In this document: positions 8,618-16,485 of the stretch, one piece after another
Numbering within the stretch: the first letter of the stretch is position 1
Layout: each line of letters begins with the position of its first letter
Assembly (NCBI GenBank): GCA_016286995.1
Contig: JAEEVA010000029.1
Location: 1-39,808 of the forward strand
Origin: Prevotella sp.
Lineage (GTDB): Bacteria > Bacteroidota > Bacteroidia > Bacteroidales > Bacteroidaceae
Length of the DNA stretch: 39,808 nucleotides
Reading direction: 5' to 3'
Notes under the pieces: model-generated
Database searches by the model: none
Told to the model about the DNA's origin: nothing
The model's input: the letters and a program-made list of their open reading frames with translations, nothing else
Made by a program: the position numbers and the translations under genes

Positions 8618-9934
8618 TTACATATCTTCAAGAGACAACGACCCGACATGAATCGTCATCTTACGAAGCTCGGGTGTCTGTTCTAGAACTTTGTCAACCT
8701 TTTCGCGGAAGGCATCTTCTTTGTAGCGGTAGCCTTGTTTTTTTAATTCATAGATCCACGCCTCTTTCTCGATGATGTCAACGACTATGAGGTCGATTTC
8801 GTTATCGCCTTTCCTGTCCCACCATTTTCCGACGATATAGCGGCCTTCTTCCTGGAATTTCTTCGTGAAGTAACGCTCCATCATCAGGCCTGACACTCCG
8901 CTGTAGTCGCGCTTGATAATATCGCCAAGTGCCTTCAGAGCCTTGTTCTCAACCAATGCCTGATACTTGTAGAAGAAGCGGAACCAGAATATCAGGAAGC
9001 AGTCGTTCAGCACATATCGTACCTTCTTACTGTTCTCCTTGGCAAAGATGGGCAGCGACTTGGTGATTACCTTATAATATTCCTCCAGCTTCACCAGGTA
9101 GGAACCAATGTTGTTATTCTGAAGCTCGTTCTCTATCTCCGCACGGGTCTTCATACCGCTGGCTATACAAGTCAGAATAGAGAAGTAAGTAACGTAATCT
9201 GTGCCGAACTCCTCAATGAGGATATTTCTTCCCTCATTGATGAAGGGTGAGTTCTCATCAGTCAGTGCTGCCAGCATTTTATTTTTGGTGGTCTTGCCCT
9301 TGTCGAGCAGCAGCGTGACATACCAGGGTACACCGTCTGTAATGCTATACAGGGCCAGCAAGTCCTCCGGCGTATATTTCGGATTGAAGTCTGCCAGAAT
9401 TTGCTTCAGCACATTGGTAGTAAACGGCTCAAGGGTCATCTTCTCGTCGGCACGTCCGAACAACGGTTCTTCCTTGTCCTCGAAGATTTTCGTCATCAGC
9501 GTGAATACCGAGCCGCTGATAATCAGGTTCAGATGACAGCTGCGCTTATGTAAGTCCCAGTTGCGTTGAATGTCGCTGAAGATGGCAGGGTTTATCTTTA
9601 AGAAGTTCTGGAATTCGTCGATAATAAGTGTGAACGGACGGCTCTCAGACAACTGGAGTACAAACCTGAATACTTCGGAGAAGGAGGTTGGTGTGCCAAG
9701 AATTGGCGCATCCAGCTTCTCGCGTATCTCACGTACATAGTCCTGGCACAGTAGCGTCTCAGCCTTCTTTCCCACAAAGAAATAAAGTACGGTGTCGTCA
9801 CCGCATCGCTGTGAGAGCTCTGTCTTTCCAATACGTCTGCGTCCCATCAGCACCGTCATTCGTGCTTCGCGTCGGCTCTGCTGCAAAACCTCGCCAAGCA
9901 CCTGTTGTTCGTTTTCCCTATCGTAGAACTTCAT
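8618..9934 (-). CDS. AAA-type ATPase with C-terminal DUF234/PD-ExK-like domain
   Basis: A 438-residue member of the archaeal-type ATPase family that is widespread in Bacteroidales, with no established substrate. Walker A GRRRIGKT is at residues 31-38 and Walker B LIIDEFQ at 103-109. A winged-helix-like middle follows. The C-terminal domain has E379-I-D381 and E396-L-K398, the pattern of a restriction-endonuclease-like fold (DUF234). These genes are often mobile, present in many paralogous copies, and sometimes proposed to act in toxin or defence modules. A 125-bp near-copy of its 3' end (8626-8750) recurs at 10578-10702. The upstream promoter has a standard TACCTTTGC box. Confidence 0.88.
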   Translation of the reverse strand: MKFYDRENEQQVLGEVLQQSRREARMTVLMGRRRIGKTELSQRCGDDTVLYFFVGKKAETLLCQDYVREIREKLDAPILGTPTSFSEVFRFVLQLSESRPFTLIIDEFQNFLKINPAIFSDIQRNWDLHKRSCHLNLIISGSVFTLMTKIFEDKEEPLFGRADEKMTLEPFTTNVLKQILADFNPKYTPEDLLALYSITDGVPWYVTLLLDKGKTTKNKMLAALTDENSPFINEGRNILIEEFGTDYVTYFSILTCIASGMKTRAEIENELQNNNIGSYLVKLEEYYKVITKSLPIFAKENSKKVRYVLNDCFLIFWFRFFYKYQALVENKALKALGDIIKRDYSGVSGLMMERYFTKKFQEEGRYIVGKWWDRKGDNEIDLIVVDIIEKEAWIYELKKQGYRYKEDAFREKVDKVLEQTPELRKMTIHVGSLSLEDM

Positions 9935-9978
9935 ATCTTAAAATAGTATTTGTTATTACCGTAACCGTCATTACTTTT

Positions 9979-9987
9979 GCAAAGGTA
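9979..9987 (-). promoter_or_regulatory. -7 box of the ATPase gene
   Basis: The minus strand reads TACCTTTGC, with TTGG about 19 bases upstream as a plausible -33. The start codon at 9934 lies about 45 bases downstream. It is divergent from the ybjQ-like promoter at 10081-10112. Confidence 0.6.
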
Positions 9988-10080
9988 CAAAAATTATTCA
10001 TACCAACAAGCAAAATAGGATAAAAACTTTCATTTTGTGCCATTTTTTATGTTCTATCGGTATAATTTAGTTTCCTTTTC

Positions 10081-10112
10081 TTGCCGTTATCGGCAAAATT
10101 TAGTAATTTTGC
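10081..10112 (+). promoter_or_regulatory. Promoter of ybjQ-like gene overlapped by palindrome
   Basis: TTGC (10081-10084), 19-bp spacer, TAATTTTGC (10104-10112). The -33 element is the left half of a perfect palindrome TTGCCG-TTAT-CGGCAA (10081-10096). Further TATCGG (10055-10060) and CCGATA (10136-10141) half-sites flank it, suggesting a repressor operator. The leader to the ATG at 10229 is about 110 bases. Confidence 0.6.
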
Positions 10113-10228
10113 AGCAGAAATGACAATAGAACTTGCCGATAGTCGAAGATGGAATATATTATAATATGAGTGCAACTTTTTTCTCTCATAATACGTCTAA
10201 CAGATAGAAACTTTTAAAATAAACGATT

Positions 10229-10546
10229 ATGATACTCTCAACAACCCCACAAATTGAAGGTCATACCATCCGCGAATACAAGGGTATAGTGACAGGTGAA
10301 ACAATTATCGGTGCCAACATGTTCAAGGATTTGTTTGCTGGCATCCGCGACATCGTAGGCGGCCGTGCTGGCGCTTATGAGAAAGTGCTTGCCGAAGCAA
10401 AAAACACTTCCATGATGGAGATGCTGCAGCGTGCTCAGGCTCTTGGAGCCAATGCCATCGTAGGCATCGATATCGACTACGAGACCATCGGTGCCAACGG
10501 CTCAATGCTTATGGTAGCAACAAGTGGAACAGCTGTAGTTATCTAA
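10229..10546 (+). CDS. YbjQ / UPF0145 family protein
   Basis: A 105-residue protein matching the YbjQ (UPF0145) family, often called putative heavy-metal-binding proteins: small, pentamer-forming, function unproven. Family features include the N-terminal [14 protein letters not shown] strand, the central [19 protein letters not shown] helix, and the [13 protein letters not shown] strand pair near the end. It is a single-gene unit with its own promoter. A remnant of the neighbouring ATPase gene begins 31 bases after its stop. Confidence 0.9.
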   Translation: MILSTTPQIEGHTIREYKGIVTGETIIGANMFKDLFAGIRDIVGGRAGAYEKVLAEAKNTSMMEMLQRAQALGANAIVGIDIDYETIGANGSMLMVATSGTAVVI

Positions 10547-10577
10547 ATGAACAAAGACGAGAAGCGTGAATTGTGTC

Positions 10578-10702
10578 CTTCAAGAGACAACGACCCAATA
10601 TGAGTCGTCATCTTACGAAGCTCGGGAATCTGTTCCAGAACCTTGTCAACCTTTTCGCGGAAGGCATCTTCTTTGTAACGGTAGCCCTGCTTCTTTATCT
10701 CG
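10578..10702 (-). pseudogene. Remnant of a second ATPase (DUF234) gene, C-terminal end only
   Basis: About 125 bp here are nearly identical to 8626-8750, the 3' end of the ATPase gene. In the minus frame the peptide reads HEIKKQGYRYKEDAFREKVD and onward to GSLSLEG, against YELKKQGYRYKEDAF to GSLSLEDM in the intact gene. Everything upstream of that point is missing and replaced by the 3' end of the GH2 gene. The frame has lost its own stop and runs on to 10543. This indicates duplication followed by deletion or recombination. Confidence 0.85.
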
Positions 10703-13268
10703 TGCGTACGCGAAACTTTTGTTGACCAACGAAGGTGCAAGTGATGGTGCGGCGGCCGTGTGGTTCGAGCGTGATGTAGTTATCGTCGAAGTCGACGCCG
10801 TCGATGAGTTCACCTTTCGGTGTGTACAGGCCTAGATGGATGAAGTAGGCCACGCGGTCGGTGGGGTTGGTGACCTCGATAGTCACGATGGTGCGACCGC
10901 TTTCGAAGACGTGGCGTTCCTTGAGTTGACACTCAGTAGTGCTGCCGGTGATGATGTCCTGGTGGTCAGCGTGGTGTAACATGGGCGTACCCGTCCAATC
11001 GGACTTCTCCCAGTCGAACACATCGGTATCAGTAGACAGCGGGTAGACGTTGTGCGAAGTGTTAAGTGACGGGAATTCAAGGAATAGGAAGGCGTTTTTC
11101 GTAGTCAGGGGCTTTAGCGTGAAGGCGTCGGCATGACCGCCGGCAGGGATGTTGACGGTGGTATGCTGTTCGTCGAGCAGCTGCCCGTTGGTGTCGTAGA
11201 CGGTCAGGCGGGCTTCGGCGCTAACGGGCTGGAGGGTGCTGTTAACGGCACGCACCTCATGAGTTTTGTAGTTGTAGATGAGCTGTACGGGCTGCAGGGC
11301 CTTACGGACGGCATAGTAGGCGGCTGTGGGACGCAGGTAGTAGTCGTAGAGCTGCCAGTAGAGGCCAGGACGGGCACCGTTGAGCATCCACTGTACGATG
11401 CCTGTTGCCCGTGGATAGTTGTGGCGGAAGGCCTCGAACATAGCCCGTGTGCCGTCGTAGCTGACCATAGAGCCTTTACGGATGAAGTCATTCAGGTCCT
11501 TGGCCTTGCCATAGCGCTGACGGATGGTCTCAGAGAGTACGCGCATGCTGTTGAACTCAGAAGCGGATGCCGTGCAATGATAATTTATAAGTGAAGAGTG
11601 AAGAGTGAAGAATGAAGAATCGGCTGGTGCCGGTGAAGTGTATCCCCCAAGCATTTGCTCTATCGATTCCTTGACGGGCAGTGAAGCCCCGACACAGGTC
11701 TCGGTATTGAAGCCGAAGGCACCGCCAGGAGCTTCGTCAGAATACCAGTAGACGGGAGCGACATACTCGTATGGTCCAGCCATCTTCGTGCCGGAGGTGC
11801 CGGAGAGGTCGCTCTCCAACTCCTTGGCGGAGATGATCATCGGACGGTCGTCGAGGGTCTGGCGTACCAGGTCGTAATGCTGTTCGAGGGCAGGTGCTGG
11901 ACGGCGGTCGCTGCCCGTAAACCATGCGATGATGGAGGGGTGGTGGCGCAGATAACGCACTTGGTCGTCGTAAGACTGCGAGATGAGTCGGATGTCTTCA
12001 TCGCTGATGATGCCGCCATAATTTACTTCGTCGGTGGGCTTGCCTAAGTAGCTCTCCCACTCCCAGTGGCAGCTCCAGCCCGCCAAGAGCAGGATGCCCA
12101 TGCTGTCGCAGAGGTCGTAGAGTGCCTGTGACGTACCCCAGAAGCCCTCCAGTCTGACGGTGTTCAAGTTCATGTTCTTCACTAACTGCAGCTGTTGCTC
12201 GTAGCGTTCAGGTGTATCGCGTAAAAAGATGTCATCCGTCCAGCCTGCTCCCGTCAACAGGAAGCGTTGGCCGTTGAGCGTAAAGGCACGGTAGCCGTCG
12301 CGCGTGATAAAGCTTCCCACCTGCCGAATACCGAAACGGACGGTAGAAAGTGAAGAGTGAAGAGTTAAGAGTGAAGAATCGGCTGACGCCGGTGAAGAGG
12401 GAACTATGAACTGAAGACGTAGTGTGTAAAGTTCAGGACTGCCCATGGTGTAGCACCACCAGAGACGCGGATGAATGACGTGCAGTACTGGGGTGTCGTC
12501 AGATGTGATGCGTATCGTACGTTTCTCGTAAGCCTTGAGAGTGTAGGGTACAGAGAAAATGCAGCCTTCCAGCTCACCCTGCAGTTCACCTGTATAGGGT
12601 TTGTCGCTCAGATTCTCCACATCAGCCTCGACAGTCAGCCAGGCCTCGTCGAAGGTCCGCAAGTTGACGATACTGCGCACGTTAGGATGACTGATACGGA
12701 CTGGTCCCGTGCGAATGATGCTGACTGGTCGGAAGAGTCCCATGCTCTCGTCGGCAGGGCGCGGATTCCAGTCTACGAAACCGATGTTGGGGTCGCCAGG
12801 CTGGGCACGATAGACCTCCACCTTCAGCGTGTTATGGTCTTTTACAAGTGCGGTGACGTCAAATTCAAAGATGCGGAAAGGTCCTTTGACCGTCTCACGT
12901 CCAGCCACCAACTGGTCGTTCAGCCAGATGTTTGCACTATAGCTGATACCCTCAAAGCGTAGGATGAGGTGTTCGTAATGGCGTAGCGGCTCCACGTCAA
13001 AGCTCTTCTGGTAAATCCAAGGGACGTCAAAACGGCTCTTGTCGATGTGCTTGTAATTTATGCCCTCCAGCACGTTAGGATACTCGCCGTTGGCAGTGAG
13101 TACGCCCATCACCGTAGAAGGCACATTGGCCTGATACCAGCTGCCGTCAGTCACGGCTGATGACTGGCACTGCCAGCCGTCGGAAAGAATTGTCTCATGC
13201 TGTTGTGCCCATGACGACAAGGTTAACATCAGGCTAACAATAAGGAGGATTAATGGTTTTTTCATCAT
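10695..13268 (-). CDS. GH2 glycoside hydrolase, exo-beta-glucosaminidase-like
   Basis: An 857-residue secreted or periplasmic GH2 enzyme with a signal peptide (MMKKPLILLIVSLMLTLSS, cleavage near WAQ). It has a galactose-binding-like N-domain, an Ig-like domain, the TIM barrel and C-terminal beta domains. The barrel carries FTGSD where most GH2 enzymes have Asn-Glu; the Asp acid/base and the downstream FNTETCVG nucleophile resemble the CsxA exo-beta-D-glucosaminidase subgroup, so chitosan or GlcN-containing glycans are likely substrates. Two in-frame inserts (11590-11640, 12349-12399) encode near-identical Ser/Leu-rich peptides from repeat DNA. Its stop codon lies in the junction with the ATPase remnant, so the last residues may not be native. 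It follows the dihydrouridine synthase gene by 51 bases. Confidence 0.85.
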   Translation of the reverse strand: MMKKPLILLIVSLMLTLSSWAQQHETILSDGWQCQSSAVTDGSWYQANVPSTVMGVLTANGEYPNVLEGINYKHIDKSRFDVPWIYQKSFDVEPLRHYEHLILRFEGISYSANIWLNDQLVAGRETVKGPFRIFEFDVTALVKDHNTLKVEVYRAQPGDPNIGFVDWNPRPADESMGLFRPVSIIRTGPVRISHPNVRSIVNLRTFDEAWLTVEADVENLSDKPYTGELQGELEGCIFSVPYTLKAYEKRTIRITSDDTPVLHVIHPRLWWCYTMGSPELYTLRLQFIVPSSPASADSSLLTLHSSLSTVRFGIRQVGSFITRDGYRAFTLNGQRFLLTGAGWTDDIFLRDTPERYEQQLQLVKNMNLNTVRLEGFWGTSQALYDLCDSMGILLLAGWSCHWEWESYLGKPTDEVNYGGIISDEDIRLISQSYDDQVRYLRHHPSIIAWFTGSDRRPAPALEQHYDLVRQTLDDRPMIISAKELESDLSGTSGTKMAGPYEYVAPVYWYSDEAPGGAFGFNTETCVGASLPVKESIEQMLGGYTSPAPADSSFFTLHSSLINYHCTASASEFNSMRVLSETIRQRYGKAKDLNDFIRKGSMVSYDGTRAMFEAFRHNYPRATGIVQWMLNGARPGLYWQLYDYYLRPTAAYYAVRKALQPVQLIYNYKTHEVRAVNSTLQPVSAEARLTVYDTNGQLLDEQHTTVNIPAGGHADAFTLKPLTTKNAFLFLEFPSLNTSHNVYPLSTDTDVFDWEKSDWTGTPMLHHADHQDIITGSTTECQLKERHVFESGRTIVTIEVTNPTDRVAYFIHLGLYTPKGELIDGVDFDDNYITLEPHGRRTITCTFVGQQKFRVRTR
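11590..11640. repeat. Heptamer array plus core, inserted in frame in GH2 (copy 1)
   Basis: GTGAAGA heptamers followed by the core ATCGGCTGGTGCCGGTGAAG. Read on the minus strand it encodes TSPAPADSSFFTLHSSL within the GH2 enzyme. A near-identical copy lies about 760 bp away in the same gene. Confidence 0.8.
12349..12399. repeat. Heptamer array plus core, inserted in frame in GH2 (copy 2)
   Basis: GTGAAGA/GTTAAGA heptamers followed by the core ATCGGCTGACGCCGGTGAAG. On the minus strand it encodes SSPASADSSLLTLHSSL. It has the same orientation and reading frame as copy 1. Confidence 0.8.
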
Positions 13269-13277
13269 GTTATTGGT

Positions 13278-13325
13278 TTTTTAATTATCAACTATCAATT
13301 ATCCATTATCCATTATCCATTAGCG
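13278..13325. repeat. Heptamer array between dus-like gene and GH2
   Basis: ATTATCC/ACTATCA-type units at a 7-bp step fill the 51-base gap. On the minus strand the TAA stop of the dihydrouridine synthase gene is formed at the edge of the array. Confidence 0.75.
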
Positions 13326-14330
13326 GAGCGCTACCCTGCATTCCTCAAGGATCTGGATCAGTTCGTCGGCTTTCTCGGCTCGCAGCATGCGGATACGTGT
13401 TTCGCGGAAGTTAGGGATGCCCTTGAAGACGGGACTGGCGGCCAGATGGCGACGGGTGTGAAGAATGCCACAGAGTTCAGCAGACTTTTTCTCGGCACGC
13501 TTGTCGTTGGCATCAATATGCGCTATGTTGATGCGCAGCTGTTCCTCCAGCACGTCAATCTTCTCGTCCAGCGATAGCTCGCGGCGACTAAATATCCACG
13601 GACAGCCAAAAGTGGCACGGCCAATCATCACAGCATCGACGCCATACGTGTCGAAGGCCTGGTCAGCATCACTGAGTGACTTGATATCCCCATTGCCGAT
13701 GATGGGGATATGGATGTCGGGGTTGTGCTTCACCTCGCCGATGAGCGTCCAGTCGGCCTCGCCCGTGTACATCTGACTACGTGTACGTCCGTGAATGGTC
13801 AGTGCCTGGATGCCACACTCTTGTAACAACGGTGCCAGCTGGGTGATGGCGAGCTGTTCACAGTTCCATCCCAGACGCGTCTTCACCGTTACAGGTACGC
13901 TGACGGCTTCAACCACCTGTCGTGTAATCTCCAGCAGCTTGGCGTTCAGGTCAATGCTGCCATCAGGCAGCAGGATGTGTTGCAGCATACCGGCTCCGGC
14001 ACCCTTGCTAGCCACCTTCTTCACAGGACAACCGAAATTCAGGTCGATGAGGTCCGGTCCGGCCTGTTCCACAATCTTCGCAGCCTCGACCATCGCCTCT
14101 ATGTCGCGGCCGTAAATCTGGATACCCACGGGTCGTTCCTCGTCGCTGATGGTCAACTTGCGCACGGTTGACTTCACATCACGAACCAATGCCTCGGCAC
14201 TGACAAATTCAGTGTATACCATAGCCGCCCCAAACCGCTTGCACAGCATGCGGAATCCAATGTCGGTGACGTCTTCCATAGGTGCCAGGAAGACGGGTCT
14301 TTCACCCAATTCTATCTTTCCAATCTTCAT
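13320..14330 (-). CDS. tRNA-dihydrouridine synthase
   Basis: A 336-residue FMN/NADPH-dependent enzyme that reduces specific uridines in tRNA D-loops. The N-terminal FLAPMEDVTD motif and LNFGCP with catalytic C101 are diagnostic, as are IHGRTRSQMYTG and IGNGDI (phosphate/FMN binding). The open frame extends upstream to 14579. I chose the ATG at 14330 because the family N-terminus (MKIGKIELGERPVFLAPM) begins there and the -7 promoter box at 14338-14346 leaves no room for a longer protein. The mRNA is therefore almost leaderless. The GH2 gene lies downstream on the same strand. Confidence 0.93.
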   Translation of the reverse strand: MKIGKIELGERPVFLAPMEDVTDIGFRMLCKRFGAAMVYTEFVSAEALVRDVKSTVRKLTISDEERPVGIQIYGRDIEAMVEAAKIVEQAGPDLIDLNFGCPVKKVASKGAGAGMLQHILLPDGSIDLNAKLLEITRQVVEAVSVPVTVKTRLGWNCEQLAITQLAPLLQECGIQALTIHGRTRSQMYTGEADWTLIGEVKHNPDIHIPIIGNGDIKSLSDADQAFDTYGVDAVMIGRATFGCPWIFSRRELSLDEKIDVLEEQLRINIAHIDANDKRAEKKSAELCGILHTRRHLAASPVFKGIPNFRETRIRMLRAEKADELIQILEECRVALR

Positions 14331-14337
14331 TTCTGCT

Positions 14338-14346
14338 GCAAAGATA
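14338..14346 (-). promoter_or_regulatory. -7 box of the dihydrouridine synthase gene
   Basis: The minus strand reads TATCTTTGC preceded by ATCG. The ATG starts 8 bases after TTTG, implying a leaderless or near-leaderless transcript. The -33 position falls inside the heptamer arm 14355-14385. Confidence 0.7.
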
Positions 14347-14354
14347 CGATTTTT

Positions 14355-14385
14355 AAGTGAAAAGAGAAAAGTGAAAAGTGAAAAA
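14355..14385. repeat. Left arm of 31-bp inverted repeat flanking the MATE gene
   Basis: An array of GTGAAAA/GAGAAAA heptamers. It matches the reverse complement of 15880-15910 at 29 of 31 positions. Reading outward, each arm is followed 7-8 bases later by a TAnCTTTGC promoter box (dus-like gene to the left, rimP to the right). Confidence 0.8.
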
Positions 14386-14426
14386 TATGTGAAAGCTCCT
14401 CCAAGCACAAAATAATCTGAATATCT

Positions 14427-14459
14427 TTTGTCATTGTCACACAAAAGCACTACCTTTGC
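14427..14459 (+). promoter_or_regulatory. Promoter of the MATE gene
   Basis: TTTG (14427-14430), 20-bp spacer, TACCTTTGC (14451-14459). The ATG at 14467 lies 8 bases after TTTG, so the transcript would be leaderless or nearly so. This excludes the upstream ATG at 14428 as the start. Confidence 0.75.
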
Positions 14460-14466
14460 AGGCTGT

Positions 14467-15828
14467 ATGACAAACGAAACTAGCAGTCCTACCCTGAAAC
14501 GACAACTGAAGATGCTCACAATCCCGGTATTTATCGAGATAGCGCTGGTGATGCTGTTGGGTGCCGTTGATACCATCATGCTGAGTCGTTATAGCGACAA
14601 CAGCGTGGCAGCGGTGGGACTGGACAACCAGCTCATCACACTGGTGTTTCTGGTCTACCAGTTCTTCTCGATGGGTGCCGCCATTCTTTGTGCGCAATAC
14701 ATCGGGGCAGGACTGAGGAAGCGGTTGGTGCAAGTAGTCGGTATGGCGCTGGTTATCAACCTGATGCTGGGTTTGACGGTGAGTGCGCTGCTGTTCTTCT
14801 TTGCTGAGCAGTTGTTGCATCTGATGGGACTGCGACCAGAACTGATGGGCGACGGAGTGGTGTATCTGCGACTGACGGGAGCACTGTCGTTCTTCCAAGC
14901 CCTGTCATTGACGTTTTCTGCCTCACTGCGCAGTGCCGACAAGGTGATTTATCCGATGGCGGTAACGGGCATTGTCAACGTGCTGAACATCGTGGGCAAC
15001 TACGCGCTCATCTTCGGCCATTGGGGGTGTCCGCAACTGGGCGTCGAGGGTGCGGCCATCTCTACGGCAACGTGCCGGGCCGTGTCCATGCTGTTGTTGG
15101 CAGTCATCCATTTCAAGGTACATATCCCGCGATACCCGCTCAGCTACTTCCGTCCCATACCTTGGCAGGAACTGCGCAACCTGATGCGTATCGGCATTCC
15201 TGCCATGAGTGAGAATATCTCGTACAGCTTGTCGCAGGTGGCCATTACCTATTTCATTAATCAAATCAGCAACGAGGCGTTGGCGACACGTACCTACTGC
15301 TACAATATGATTATGTTCGTCTACCTGTTCTGTGTTAGCATCACACAGGGTGGCGACATCCTCGTGGGCCATCTCGTAGGACAGCAGCGCCATCAGGCAG
15401 CATACGTTCTTGGCAACTACTTCTTCCGATGGTCAATGATTATCACACTTACCGGCTCGGCCATTCTCGCCATAGCAGGCAAGAACATCCTCAGCGCCTT
15501 TACCGACAATCAGGAGATTATCGCCATGGGAGTCTGGGTACTCGTCGTCGACTGGTTTTTGGAGATAGGCCGAACGTCGAATATTTTTGCTGGTAGCACG
15601 CTGCGGGCCACGGGTGACACCGTCTATCCCTTTGTTGTCGGTGTCATCTTCCAATGGAGTATCGCCGTGGGACTGAGTTACGTCATTGGCATCCCGTTGG
15701 GCTATGGCCTTGTTGGCATGTGGGTGGGCTTTGCCCTCGACGAGAACATTCGCGGTGTCATCCTCGTACGTCGCTGGCGGTCAGGGAAATGGAGAACAAA
15801 GGGATTTGTTAGAAGTCATGAGCCTTGA
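14467..15828 (+). CDS. MATE family efflux transporter
   Basis: A 453-residue inner-membrane Na+ or H+ coupled exporter of the MATE (NorM/DinF) superfamily, with about twelve hydrophobic segments. The N-terminal LTIPVFIEIALVMLLGAVDT segment and the central IGIPAMSENISYSLSQ stretch, at the start of the second half, are typical. Substrate cannot be told from the sequence; drugs or metabolites are usual. The start at 14467 is fixed by the promoter immediately upstream. The gene with its promoter lies between two arms of a 31-bp inverted repeat (14355-14385, 15880-15910). This suggests it was inserted into the middle of a formerly compact divergent dus/rimP promoter region. Confidence 0.93.
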   Translation: MTNETSSPTLKRQLKMLTIPVFIEIALVMLLGAVDTIMLSRYSDNSVAAVGLDNQLITLVFLVYQFFSMGAAILCAQYIGAGLRKRLVQVVGMALVINLMLGLTVSALLFFFAEQLLHLMGLRPELMGDGVVYLRLTGALSFFQALSLTFSASLRSADKVIYPMAVTGIVNVLNIVGNYALIFGHWGCPQLGVEGAAISTATCRAVSMLLLAVIHFKVHIPRYPLSYFRPIPWQELRNLMRIGIPAMSENISYSLSQVAITYFINQISNEALATRTYCYNMIMFVYLFCVSITQGGDILVGHLVGQQRHQAAYVLGNYFFRWSMIITLTGSAILAIAGKNILSAFTDNQEIIAMGVWVLVVDWFLEIGRTSNIFAGSTLRATGDTVYPFVVGVIFQWSIAVGLSYVIGIPLGYGLVGMWVGFALDENIRGVILVRRWRSGKWRTKGFVRSHEP

Positions 15829-15879
15829 ACGAGGAACAAAATGGTGAAAAAATGCAAAAAAACATACTGCGGAAGCAAT

Positions 15880-15910
15880 TTTTTCACTTTTCGCTCTTCT
15901 CTTTTCACTT
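15880..15910. repeat. Right arm of 31-bp inverted repeat flanking the MATE gene
   Basis: Reverse complement of 14355-14385 with 2 mismatches. It occupies the expected -33 region of the rimP promoter. Confidence 0.8.
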
Positions 15911-15917
15911 TTTTTCG

Positions 15918-15926
15918 TACCTTTGC
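15918..15926 (+). promoter_or_regulatory. -7 box of the rimP-nusA-infB operon
   Basis: TACCTTTGC preceded by TCG, with a heptamer array in place of a clear TTTG -33. Expected transcription start is near 15932, giving a leader of about 66 bases that contains two competing hairpins. Confidence 0.7.
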
Positions 15927-15939
15927 ACCCGTTCAGTGG

Positions 15940-15979
15940 AATGAGAGACTCCAACGAGAGCCTCTCATTCTCGTTTTTT
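15940..15979 (+). terminator. Attenuator-like overlapping hairpins in the rimP-nusA leader
   Basis: Two mutually exclusive stems are visible. One pairs AATGAGAG (15940-15947) with CTCTCATT (15962-15969). The other pairs AACGAGA (15953-15959) with TCTCGTT (15969-15975) and runs into six T residues (15974-15979), the form of an intrinsic terminator. The layout resembles transcription attenuation ahead of the operon that encodes NusA. Confidence 0.5.
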
Positions 15980-15997
15980 AATATTTAAATAGCGTTT

Positions 15998-16471
15998 ATG
16001 ATTGACAAGAACGTAGTGACAAAAGCTGTTGAGGAATGGTTGCAGAAGGGCGACTATTACCTCGTTGATGTAGAAATGACCGCTGACGACCGTATTGTGA
16101 TTGAGATTGACCACGCCGACGGTGTATGGATTGAGGACTGTGCCGACCTGAGCCGCCACCTGCAGGAGACGCTGGGTGACGAGCTGGGCGACTACGAGCT
16201 GGAAGTAGGCTCGGCAGGTATCGGCCAGCCGTTCAAGGTTGTTCAGCAGTATCGCAACCACATTGGTAAGGATGTGGAAGTGATGCAGCAGGACGGCCAG
16301 AAGGTGCAAGGTATTCTGAAGGCAGTCAGCGACGACGATAAACAATTTACCATCACCATCCAAGAGAAGCAGCACGTCGAGGGCAAGAAGCGCCCTGTAT
16401 TGGTCGATGTCGACAAGACATTTGCCATCAGCGACGTGAAATACTGCAAGTACCTGCTGAATTTCAAATAA
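15998..16471 (+). CDS. rimP: Ribosome maturation factor RimP
   Basis: A 157-residue cytoplasmic protein needed for late assembly of the 30S subunit. It has the two-domain RimP layout: an N-terminal alpha/beta domain with GDYYLVDVEMT and IEIDHADGVWIEDCADLSRH, then an SH3-like C-domain from about residue 90. It is first in the conserved rimP-nusA-infB order, 14 bases upstream of nusA. The leader holds an attenuator-like structure. Confidence 0.95.
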   Translation: MIDKNVVTKAVEEWLQKGDYYLVDVEMTADDRIVIEIDHADGVWIEDCADLSRHLQETLGDELGDYELEVGSAGIGQPFKVVQQYRNHIGKDVEVMQQDGQKVQGILKAVSDDDKQFTITIQEKQHVEGKKRPVLVDVDKTFAISDVKYCKYLLNFK

Positions 16472-16485
16472 AAAATAGATATATT

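Noticed and set aside
14428..14466. Upstream ATG for the MATE gene
   Set aside because: It overlaps the -33 and -7 promoter elements; the ATG at 14467 fits the promoter.
14331..14579. Longer N-terminus for the dihydrouridine synthase
   Set aside because: The extension would cross its own promoter box and a heptamer array; the family N-terminus starts at 14330.
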